Source of the DNA: an uncultured Eubacteriales bacterium
GTDB taxonomy: Bacteria > Bacillota > Clostridia > Oscillospirales > CAG-272
Assembly (NCBI GenBank): GCA_948467545.1
Contig: CAOKER010000007.1
Span: 62,001 to 126,000 of the forward strand
Direction: 5' to 3'
DNA length: 64,000 nucleotides
This document shows positions 57,661-64,000 of this stretch, one piece after another (the first letter of the stretch is position 1; every line of letters begins with the position of its first letter). Both the position numbers and the translations under genes were made by a program. Under the pieces are notes generated by a model. It was not told the DNA's origin. It saw only the letters and a program-made list of their open reading frames with translations, and did not search any database.

Positions 57661-59445
57661 TTGAATATAGTAGTGGTTGACAGCGGTGTAAATAAATCAC
57701 ATAAAATATTTAAGCAAGACAATATAATATCATTGCAATATATTGACGGCAATATTATTCATTCAAATGAAGATAATGATTTGTTCGGACATGGTACTGC
57801 CGTTTCCGGAATCATCAGCCGATGTAATGCTGATATAAAAATTACCGTTGTAGGGATACCTGATTTGGCTGACGGACTGGATGAGGAAACTCTGATTTTT
57901 GTATTGAATTATATAAATGAAAATTTAGAAGCAGATATAATAAATTTAAGTCTTGGGATAAATATATGCGAAAAATACAATGAGCTTTATAGTATATGCG
58001 AAACTTTAAACGATAAAGGCACCGTAATTATATCAGCCTTTGATAATTCCGGAGCTATATCGTATCCGGCGGCATTTGACAATGTTATAGGAGTTATATC
58101 CGGTCAGTCATGCAGTAAAACAAGTGAATTTGTATTTGTCGAGGATACCGTTGTAAATATTGCGGCGAAGGGAAGCGTCCAAAGAGTGGCTTGGAGCTCT
58201 CCTGAATATATGATGATAGGCGGAAATAGTTTTGCATGTGCGCACGTTACCGCACAGACTGCGGTATTCATGCAGGAAGGCGCAAGATGCAGAGAGGAGG
58301 TTATGCGGCGTTTTAGTGAAGTCGCTTTAAAAAAATACAGTTTTCCGGCTTACGGCAATAGATCAAATTTCCATTTTAAAATAAAAAGGGCAGTTCTTTT
58401 TCCTTTCAATAAGGAAATGCACAGCATTGTCAGGTACAGCGATTTGCTTTCTTTTGACATAGTTGGAGTATATGACGTAAAATATTCTGCAACAGTCGGT
58501 GCAACGACCTCTCACATTATGAAAGACAGTTCCGTAAAAGATATTCTTGTTAATAATATAAACAATATAGACTGGGATAGCTTTGATACTTTGATTTTGG
58601 GACATACAGACGAGCTGTCGCTGCTTATTAACAGGGACGATTTGAAGAGAAATCTAATATCAGAGGCGATAGAACGAGGTAAAAATATTTTTTCCTTTGA
58701 TGATCTCACTGATCTGGGGTATGATAGCACCGGAAATATTTATTTTCCGCGAATAGATGAATGCCATCTTCCGCCCAATCGTTTTGGTATGTTATACCGA
58801 ATTTCAAAACCGGTGGTTGGAGTGTTTGGAACAAGCTCAAGACAGGGAAAATTTACTTTACAGCTAAAGCTTCGGGAATTATTTATTTCGCGCGGCTATA
58901 AGGTCGGTCAAATTGGTACAGAACCGAGTGCATTGCTTTACGGAATGGATTATGTTTTCCCAATGGGCTATAATTCTTCCGTTCATATTAGAGAATATGA
59001 TACGATAAGATATATTAACTATATTGTCAACGATCTTTGTATGCGGGAAAAGGATATCATAATAGCGGGTTCTCAATCGGGAACAGTACCGTATGATACC
59101 GGAAGTCTTGCACAATATACTGCTCCTCAATGCTGTTTTTTGATGGGATTACAGCCCGATGCGGTTATTTTGTGCGTCAATCCGTATGACGATATAGATT
59201 ATATAAACCGTACTATTAGATACATAGAGGCGTGTTCTGACTGCGATGTTGTAGCGTTAAGCGTTTTTCCGATGAATATAAGAGATGATTTTTCAGGGAT
59301 ATATGGTTCTAAAAAGCGTATGACCGATGAAGCACTTTCAATTCATAGGAAAATGCTGTATGACAAGGTCAATAAACCGGTATTTGTTTTGGGAAACGAT
59401 AAGGATATGAATGAGCTTGCCGAATTAATAATTAATTATTTCTAA
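57661..59445 (+). CDS. Cytoplasmic S8 subtilase fused to a DUF1611-like P-loop domain
   Basis: A protein of about 594 residues. The N-terminal subtilase has the triad motifs VVVDSGV (Asp, residue 7), FGHGTAVSGII (His, about 45) and GGNSFACAHVTA (Ser, about 190). After a linker comes a nucleotide-binding domain (from about 380) with GTSSRQGKFTLQ, spaced like the dethiobiotin-synthetase/DUF1611 P-loop (GxxxxxGK). There is no signal peptide or prodomain. Start TTG 57661 is preferred, with GGAGG 9 nt before it; ATG 57643 overlaps the exporter. This architecture resembles the TIGR04066 peptide-maturation proteins. It probably cuts or processes the precursor inside the cell. Confidence 0.75.
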   Translation: MNIVVVDSGVNKSHKIFKQDNIISLQYIDGNIIHSNEDNDLFGHGTAVSGIISRCNADIKITVVGIPDLADGLDEETLIFVLNYINENLEADIINLSLGINICEKYNELYSICETLNDKGTVIISAFDNSGAISYPAAFDNVIGVISGQSCSKTSEFVFVEDTVVNIAAKGSVQRVAWSSPEYMMIGGNSFACAHVTAQTAVFMQEGARCREEVMRRFSEVALKKYSFPAYGNRSNFHFKIKRAVLFPFNKEMHSIVRYSDLLSFDIVGVYDVKYSATVGATTSHIMKDSSVKDILVNNINNIDWDSFDTLILGHTDELSLLINRDDLKRNLISEAIERGKNIFSFDDLTDLGYDSTGNIYFPRIDECHLPPNRFGMLYRISKPVVGVFGTSSRQGKFTLQLKLRELFISRGYKVGQIGTEPSALLYGMDYVFPMGYNSSVHIREYDTIRYINYIVNDLCMREKDIIIAGSQSGTVPYDTGSLAQYTAPQCCFLMGLQPDAVILCVNPYDDIDYINRTIRYIEACSDCDVVALSVFPMNIRDDFSGIYGSKKRMTDEALSIHRKMLYDKVNKPVFVLGNDKDMNELAELIINYF

Positions 59446-59451
59446 AACAAA

Positions 59452-59488
59452 CAAGAGGGAACAGTATAAATATTGCTGTCCCTCTTGC
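59452..59488. terminator. Bidirectional terminator between subtilase gene and larC
   Basis: CAAGAGGGA with ACAG pairs with CTGT and CCCTCTTG around an AT-rich loop. It separates convergent genes. Confidence 0.75.
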
Positions 59489-59531
59489 CTAATTTTGATT
59501 ATATTAGAAAATCAGTAACTTTACTGTGTTT

Positions 59532-60839
59532 TTAATTGTTGTTTTCAATATTATATATAATTTCGTCCAAACTAACGTTGTTATCTCTTGCAGCTTTTGA
59601 AATGTCTTCGTATTCGTATTTTTTTCTTACGGTCCCGTATCCGGTAGAAATTTTTTGCCTGATTTTCCCGTATGGAGTCGTAATAGTTTCTGTCTTCCTC
59701 GATAAAGTGTAACGTTTTTTTATACTCTCGCGGATTCCGAGCGTTGTTGTATGCTTGAAAATAAGTTCGATCATACAATCGCGGTTTTGCATAGAACAAA
59801 TGACATTCAGCAATATTCCGGGACGTGATTTTTTCATTTCTGCGGGAACAGTATAAACGTCGAGAGCGCCGGCTTCAAAGAAACGTTCCGAAGCAAAGGA
59901 GATTGCTTCCGGGGTAATATCGTCAAGATTACAGCTTAACTGCACAACCGATTCTTCCTCTTTCTCGGTTTCTCCGATAAAGACACGGACGCAATTTGCG
60001 GTATCAAAATCTTTTTTTCCCATTCCGCAGCCGACCGATTCTGTTCGCATAACCGGCATATTTCCGAAAGAAGTCGCAAAATGCTTCAGCAAGGCAGCGC
60101 CCGTGGGTGTGCAAAGCTCACTGCTGATTCTGCCGCTGTAAATCGGAACATTCTTAAGAATATTAGCGGTTGCGGGAGCTGGAACCGGCAAAATTCCATG
60201 TGCGCAGTGAACATGACCGCTTCCTACGTTTATAGGAGAAACTATGATCTGCTCCGGTCCGATTTCATTAATCAGTATACAAACCGATGTTATATCTGCA
60301 ATTGCATCCATTGTTCCGACTTCGTGAAAATGTATTTCAGATACCGGTACGCTGTGCGCTCTGCTTTCCGCTTCGGCAATGAGCGTATAAACTTCAATAA
60401 TATCATTTTTTACTTTTTCCGGAAGTGCCATTTCGCTTACAATTTGAATTATATCGTGCATTCCGGCATGACTGTGTGAATGGTTATGATGAATTTTACT
60501 GTCATGGCAGTGATTAAGTTCATAGGTGTGTTCATTGTCTTCATGAGTATGCTCGTGAGTATGTCCGTGTATATATTCGTATCCTTTATGATGATTGTAA
60601 GCCGATGAATTACACGTTTGCTCCTCTGTCTGCTCCTCTATTCCTAAAATCTCAACCGAAAATTTCGTTCCTTTGATACCGCATTTATGCGACAGTTTGT
60701 ACGATACTTTGATTCCGGGAATATTTAGGCCGTTGATTTTATCTATAATTTTATCTTTTTCCGGTACAAGCTCCAAAAGTGCAGCTGCAAGCATATCGCC
60801 GGCTGCTCCCATTCCGCAGTCAAAATATATGGTTTTCAT
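59532..60839 (-). CDS. larC: Nickel-pincer cofactor biosynthesis protein LarC
   Basis: A 435-residue protein that inserts nickel into the pincer pyridinium dithiocarboxylate nucleotide using CTP. It starts MKTIYFDCGMGAAGDMLAAALL (family: FDCxSGxxGDM), has a His-rich stretch (about residues 92-128) typical for nickel handling, VSEIHFHEVGTMDAIADI, and a C-terminal domain with TPYGKIRQKIS. ATG 60839 follows GAGGGAG; a longer frame to 60884 has no site. Unlike L. plantarum, LarC1 and LarC2 are a single frame. Confidence 0.92.
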   Translation of the reverse strand: MKTIYFDCGMGAAGDMLAAALLELVPEKDKIIDKINGLNIPGIKVSYKLSHKCGIKGTKFSVEILGIEEQTEEQTCNSSAYNHHKGYEYIHGHTHEHTHEDNEHTYELNHCHDSKIHHNHSHSHAGMHDIIQIVSEMALPEKVKNDIIEVYTLIAEAESRAHSVPVSEIHFHEVGTMDAIADITSVCILINEIGPEQIIVSPINVGSGHVHCAHGILPVPAPATANILKNVPIYSGRISSELCTPTGAALLKHFATSFGNMPVMRTESVGCGMGKKDFDTANCVRVFIGETEKEEESVVQLSCNLDDITPEAISFASERFFEAGALDVYTVPAEMKKSRPGILLNVICSMQNRDCMIELIFKHTTTLGIRESIKKRYTLSRKTETITTPYGKIRQKISTGYGTVRKKYEYEDISKAARDNNVSLDEIIYNIENNN

Positions 60840-60944
60840 TCTAATAACTCCCTCGCTTTGCTGAGAATTCTTACTTAAATTCAATAAGGTTCCATAAGAC
60901 GTAAAACACCGTCATGAGGCGATTCATCGGCGTATTATACCGCT

Positions 60945-60975
60945 ACCGAAAAAAACGCGGATCTCACCGCCTTAG
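60945..60975 (-). terminator. Weak terminator-like hairpin between larB and larC
   Basis: On the minus strand GCGG-TGAGAT-CCGC is followed by GTTTTTTT. The stem is only 4 bp. An adjacent CGCC/GGCG hairpin could compete with it. The 223-bp gap holds no gene. Confidence 0.3.
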
Positions 60976-61062
60976 AGGCGTAAACATCTTGCTTATGGTT
61001 ATAAAAAGTTAGAAATTGTTTTGACTTTGCTTTTTTTATTATGTTATAAATTAATTCAAAAA

Positions 61063-61824
61063 TTAATTGTCTTTGTCGGCTGACATATGGTTTATCATAC
61101 TTGCGGAATATCCCGCTCCGAATCCGTTGTCTATGTTTACAACCGTTACACCGCTTGCGCAGGAGTTAAGCATCGAGAGCAGAGCCGAAACACCTCCGAA
61201 AGACGCTCCGTATCCTACGCTTGTCGGTACGGCGATTACAGGGCAGTCGGAAAGACCTCCGATTACACTGGCAAGTGCTCCTTCCATTCCGGCAACCGCA
61301 ATTATTACGCTGGCATTCATTATCACATCGAGATTTTTTAGGAGTCTGTGGAGTCCGGCAACACCTACATCGTACAATCTTTCAACTTGATTTCCGAGAA
61401 CTTCTGCAGTCAGAGCCGCTTCTTCTGCGACCGGAATATCGCTTGTCCCTCCGGTGGCAACAACGATTTTGCCGATTCCGTCGGGTATCGGAATCTGTCC
61501 TGTGATCCCGATTTTTGCGTCCTCATGATATTCTAAATCAACAGATTGCTTTAAATATTCGGCAGCCTTGCGGTCAAGGCGGGTTATCAAAATGCTTTTT
61601 TGATCGTTTTCAAGCATTTTATCTACAATGCCGGCGATTTGTACAGCGGTTTTTCCTGCGCCATAGATTACTTCCGCGGCGCCTTGTCGAATCTTGCGGT
61701 GCATATCTATTTTCGCGTATCCTATATCCTCAAATGGTATTATTTTTAATTTTAAGGCGGCTTCTTCGACCGTCATACTGCCGTTTTTAACAGAGCTCAG
61801 TATCTGCATCAGTTCGGTTTTCAT
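61063..61824 (-). CDS. larB: Nickel-pincer cofactor biosynthesis protein LarB
   Basis: A 253-residue carboxylase/hydrolase that turns nicotinic acid adenine dinucleotide into pyridinium-3,5-biscarboxylate mononucleotide. The C-terminal half resembles the AIR carboxylase PurE (VVATGGTSDIPVAEEAA, VAGMEGALASVIGGL, VPTSVGYGASFGGVSALL). Its start overlaps the stop of larE by 4 bp, so they are coupled. Confidence 0.93.
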   Translation of the reverse strand: MKTELMQILSSVKNGSMTVEEAALKLKIIPFEDIGYAKIDMHRKIRQGAAEVIYGAGKTAVQIAGIVDKMLENDQKSILITRLDRKAAEYLKQSVDLEYHEDAKIGITGQIPIPDGIGKIVVATGGTSDIPVAEEAALTAEVLGNQVERLYDVGVAGLHRLLKNLDVIMNASVIIAVAGMEGALASVIGGLSDCPVIAVPTSVGYGASFGGVSALLSMLNSCASGVTVVNIDNGFGAGYSASMINHMSADKDN

Positions 61825-62567
61825 ATGCGTTCCTCCAGATCAAGCAGCACAGACGAGTAATATTTTTTTAGTTCGGAAGTTATCTGATTCTTTAGTGAGA
61901 TGAGCTTAGCTAACTGGTTATCGGGAATTTGAATTTTTGCTGTATCTCCCAGCGATCGAATTCTGAAATTTTTAAAGCCGAGAGACGCAAGGAAAGCTTC
62001 GGACATTTCGGTACGCCTGAGTTTTTCACGTGTAATTATCTCACCCTCGGTTATTCTTGTGGCAAGACACGCGTATGCGGGTTTATCCCATGTAAAAAGT
62101 CCGGCTTCCCTTGAAAGGCGTCTTACGTCATCTTTTGTAAGTCCGTACTCTCTCAGCGGAGAACGTACAGAAAGCTCTTCAAGGGCTTTCATTCCGGGAC
62201 GTTCGGAAGCTTTGTCCGAAGCATTCGTTCCGTCGGCAATTACATTAAAGCCTGCATTCTCGGCTTCCGCTATTATGGCTGAGAAGATTCTTTTTTTACA
62301 ATAATAGCATCGGTTGGTCGGATTAGATGTGATTTCTTTTGAATTTAATACATCGGCTGTAATAATTTTAAGTGTTACGTTCAGTTCTCTTGCCATTCTC
62401 CTTGCATCGTCAAGTTCAAATTCAGGCTGAAAATCCGATTTTACATAGTAAGCGCAGATATCCGCAGAAGAATGTGCCGCCTCGTACAGCAAATATGCGG
62501 AATCTGCACCGCCGGAGAAAGCGATCGCAACATTTTTATTTATATCAAAAAATTCCCGGAGCTTCAT
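61821..62567 (-). CDS. larE: ATP-dependent sacrificial sulfur transferase LarE
   Basis: A protein of about 248 residues of the PP-loop ATP pyrophosphatase family that adds sulfur to the LarB product. The PP-loop IAFSGGADSAYLL is at residues 14-26. Cys residues in TNRCYYCKKR and AYACLATRI may form the three-Cys site of cluster-type LarE enzymes; this is an inference from family knowledge. Start ATG 62567 has GAAAGG upstream; the frame extends to 62585 without a site. It is the first gene of the larE-larB-larC group. No larA lies in the window. Confidence 0.92.
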   Translation of the reverse strand: MKLREFFDINKNVAIAFSGGADSAYLLYEAAHSSADICAYYVKSDFQPEFELDDARRMARELNVTLKIITADVLNSKEITSNPTNRCYYCKKRIFSAIIAEAENAGFNVIADGTNASDKASERPGMKALEELSVRSPLREYGLTKDDVRRLSREAGLFTWDKPAYACLATRITEGEIITREKLRRTEMSEAFLASLGFKNFRIRSLGDTAKIQIPDNQLAKLISLKNQITSELKKYYSSVLLDLEERI

Positions 62568-62608
62568 ACAATATAAGCCTTTCATTAACTGTACTTAAGT
62601 TATATAAG

Positions 62609-62641
62609 AGACGGTTCTGCAAATTTACTGCAGAACCGTCT
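62609..62641. terminator. Perfect hairpin before larE
   Basis: AGACGGTTCTGCA (62609-62621) and TGCAGAACCGTCT (62629-62641) form a 13-bp stem. The T-tract is poor on either strand. It probably ends the small membrane protein transcript. Confidence 0.55.
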
Positions 62642-62645
62642 GAGA

Positions 62646-62963
62646 TTACGGTTTCTTTTTAAACAGTGATGCCTTTATAACTCCTTTAGGATCCTTAAAC
62701 AGCAGAATGACTATCCATATAACCAAACCAAGCGCTGTTGCGGACAATCCAAGGTATAAGTCGTTTAGCATATCTGCCGGTGATGGTGAGAAATATGCTG
62801 CGCCAAGCTCACAATACTCGAAAACAGCATCTACAAGCCACATAAGCGAAGCTCCCCAGTAGAGCCAGCAGAGAACTCCTATCTTCATATTATTTTTTGG
62901 TGCGTTTTTATACCAAATTACAGTACATATTACAGCCGCAAAAACTGTCGTGAGTAATGTCAT
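62646..62963 (-). CDS. Small three-helix membrane protein
   Basis: A 105-residue protein with three hydrophobic helices (start MTLLTTVFAAVICTVIWY), the second carrying WLYWGASLMWLVDAVFEY and the third LGLVIWIVILLF, and a basic C-terminal tail. ATG 62963 has GAGG 8 nt upstream. No family recognised. It follows the gene at 63101 on the same strand and likely shares its promoter; PadR-adjacent membrane pairs are often regulator targets. Confidence 0.6.
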   Translation of the reverse strand: MTLLTTVFAAVICTVIWYKNAPKNNMKIGVLCWLYWGASLMWLVDAVFEYCELGAAYFSPSPADMLNDLYLGLSATALGLVIWIVILLFKDPKGVIKASLFKKKP

Positions 62964-63031
62964 AATAAATCCTCTGTTTCTTGTCGGTAATTGCACAAGC
63001 TATCTGCAATTATAAATTTACTGCGTCATTA

Positions 63032-63078
63032 ACTAAGCGGAGTCTCTGGAGGCGAAGCATAAGCACATCCGCCTTAGT
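63032..63078 (-). other. Hairpin between two small membrane protein genes
   Basis: ACTAAGCGGA (63032-63041) is complementary to TCCGCCTTAGT (63068-63078) with one bulged base. There is no T-tract; it may stabilise or process the two-gene message. Confidence 0.4.
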
Positions 63079-63100
63079 GAACATGGACGGTGCTTTTAAT

Positions 63101-63529
63101 TTAAGCCGTAGCCTGCTTTTTATTATCTACAAGTTCGGATTTTGAATTTTCTTTCTTCTCCCAAAAATGTACTGCAAGCAGCATAATTCCCCAAACTGCG
63201 GTTACGAGAAGCGCCATAGACACTCCGGTACTTGCCATCTCCCTGAGCATCTCGACGGTACTTTCAGGAGTTTCCGCAGCCGTCAGAAACGGAAACCACG
63301 GTACAATTTCACCGTGCCATATATGCTCAAAAGCAAGAAGCACAGAACCTCCCCACAGTAAATTTGTGAGCCACTTAAGCTTACGGGAAAACGGAATTTT
63401 TTGTGTTTTGCCGAATTCCTCGTTGATTTCCATATCTGTTGAAACTTTAGTGTTCTCTTTTTTCTTGATAATCTTTGCCGCAATGGTGGCAATTATTGCT
63501 TCTGCGGCAGGTACAATAAGACAAGCCAT
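63101..63529 (-). CDS. Small membrane protein, unknown
   Basis: A 142-residue protein with an N-terminal hydrophobic segment (about residues 3-20), two later helices (about 55-72 and 103-123), and charged linkers. GGGAGG precedes the ATG. No family recognised; EHIWHGEIVPWFPFL is a notable aromatic/His loop facing outside. It is divergent from the PadR regulator, which may control it. Confidence 0.6.
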   Translation of the reverse strand: MACLIVPAAEAIIATIAAKIIKKKENTKVSTDMEINEEFGKTQKIPFSRKLKWLTNLLWGGSVLLAFEHIWHGEIVPWFPFLTAAETPESTVEMLREMASTGVSMALLVTAVWGIMLLAVHFWEKKENSKSELVDNKKQATA

Positions 63530-63729
63530 TTTCTTTCCTCCCGAGTAAAAATTTATACTATACTATCCTATAAATAAAAATAAGGCATGACAGCCTTTCC
63601 TCAGAAAAACCGCATGTCTTCATGACACACCTATAGGATAATCTTTTTATGTACAAATATATACATAAAAATATAATACAGACGCTTCAGCGCCATATTG
63701 TCGGCTTCTTACCGATTTTTTATATTTTT
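63530..63729 (-). other. Structured leader of the 63101 gene
   Basis: After the minus-strand promoter there are about 190 nt without a gene. TATCCTATA pairs with TATAGGATA across about 75 nt, enclosing TGTC/GACA and AAGGC/GCCTT hairpins, the last followed by ATTTTTATTT. It could be a regulatory leader; I could not match it to a known riboswitch. Confidence 0.35.
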
Positions 63730-63758
63730 ATAATACCATATTGTTTTCAGTTTGTCAA
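63730..63758 (-). promoter_or_regulatory. Sigma-A promoter for the small membrane protein genes
   Basis: On the minus strand TTGACA (63758-63753), 17 bp, TATTAT (63735-63730). Confidence 0.7.
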
Positions 63759-63789
63759 GTATAAAAAGTATAAATATTTAAATTACCTC

Positions 63790-63818
63790 TTGACATATAA
63801 TACTATGCGTTATATAAT
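63790..63818 (+). promoter_or_regulatory. Consensus promoter of the PadR gene
   Basis: TTGACA (63790-63795), 17 bp, TATAAT (63813-63818). AT-rich near-palindromic sequence around the -10 box would suit PadR autoregulation. Confidence 0.75.
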
Positions 63819-63841
63819 ATAATACAAAAGGAGGTGTGCCT

Positions 63842-64000
63842 ATGGATATTCAGATGAAAAGAGGACTGCTTGAGGTATGCGTACTTGCGGCAATAAAAAA
63901 CGAAGATTCTTACGGATATAAAATTATCAGAGATATAAAACCGTATGTCGAAATTTCCGAATCTACGCTTTATCCTATACTCAGAAGACTGGAAACTGCC
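63842..64000 (+). CDS. PadR family transcriptional regulator, N-terminal part
   Basis: The first 53 residues of a PadR-type winged-helix regulator; the gene runs off the right edge. MKRGLLEVCVLAAI, SYGYKIIRDI and SESTLYPILRRLE are the conserved PadR helices. AAGGAGGTG precedes the ATG. It is divergent from the membrane protein genes at 63101 and 62646, which are possible targets. Confidence 0.9.
   Translation, partial: MDIQMKRGLLEVCVLAAIKNEDSYGYKIIRDIKPYVEISESTLYPILRRLETA

Overview
The window looks like a chromosomal segment of an uncultured, low-GC, gut-type Clostridia bacterium (Firmicutes). The evidence is the clostridial gene order (HPr, uvrC, rsmD, coaD, rsmH and the division/cell-wall cluster), a SpoVD-like penicillin-binding protein with PASTA domains, purine-rich Shine-Dalgarno sites of the GAAAGG/AGGAG type, consensus sigma-A promoters with 17-bp spacers, and several TTG starts. 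No tRNA, rRNA, CRISPR array, transposase or prophage is visible.

Layout. (1) 0-19 kb is housekeeping: the end of a polysaccharide polymerase, two DUF4330-like membrane proteins, HPr, uvrC, rsmD, coaD, then rsmH-ftsL-like-spoVD/ftsI-murE-murF-mraY-ftsW-murG without murD, and a MATE transporter. (2) 19.3-26.9 kb holds a TcdE-type holin and an operon led by a TcdR/UviA-like (group 5) sigma factor, followed by a nucleotidyltransferase, a thymidylate-kinase-like protein, an acyl carrier protein, a BtrH-like protein, an AMP-forming ligase and two unknowns. (3) 26.9-30.6 kb is a flavodoxin/cupin operon with a divergent LysR regulator. (4) 30.9-44 kb is an RHS polymorphic-toxin locus: a 1980-residue RHS protein without a signal peptide, a candidate immunity lipoprotein and a string of small membrane proteins. 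These are separated by terminators and short remnants of the RHS gene. (5) 45.2-51.7 kb is a polyamine operon (speA-speE-speB-carboxyspermidine dehydrogenase-carboxyspermidine decarboxylase) behind a long structured leader. (6) 52.4-59.4 kb is a compact RiPP/bacteriocin-like cluster: a second BtrH-like protein, a 36-residue candidate precursor peptide, two ABC exporters (the second broken by an in-frame TAA) and a cytoplasmic subtilase fused to a P-loop domain. (7) 59.5-62.6 kb is larC-larB-larE for the nickel-pincer nucleotide cofactor. (8) The end has two small membrane proteins and the start of a PadR regulator.

How the parts may work together. Three genes share a distinctive upstream motif, GTTTACA followed 18-19 bp later by a CTTTAT-like box: the holin, the sigma-factor operon and the giant RHS gene. 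This resembles the C. difficile TcdR/TcdE and C. perfringens UviA/UviB arrangement, where a small sigma factor controls a holin and a large toxin or bacteriocin that lacks a signal peptide. I propose a sigma/holin/RHS release system.

In the same locus, a short piece of the RHS coding sequence is kept at the orphan cassettes. It carries TTGACW-17 bp-TATACT (or TATTAT), so it looks like an internal promoter reused to keep displaced immunity genes expressed. The two BtrH-like proteins, one next to an ACP and its ligase and one next to a precursor peptide, may belong to one acyl-modification pathway split across two sites.
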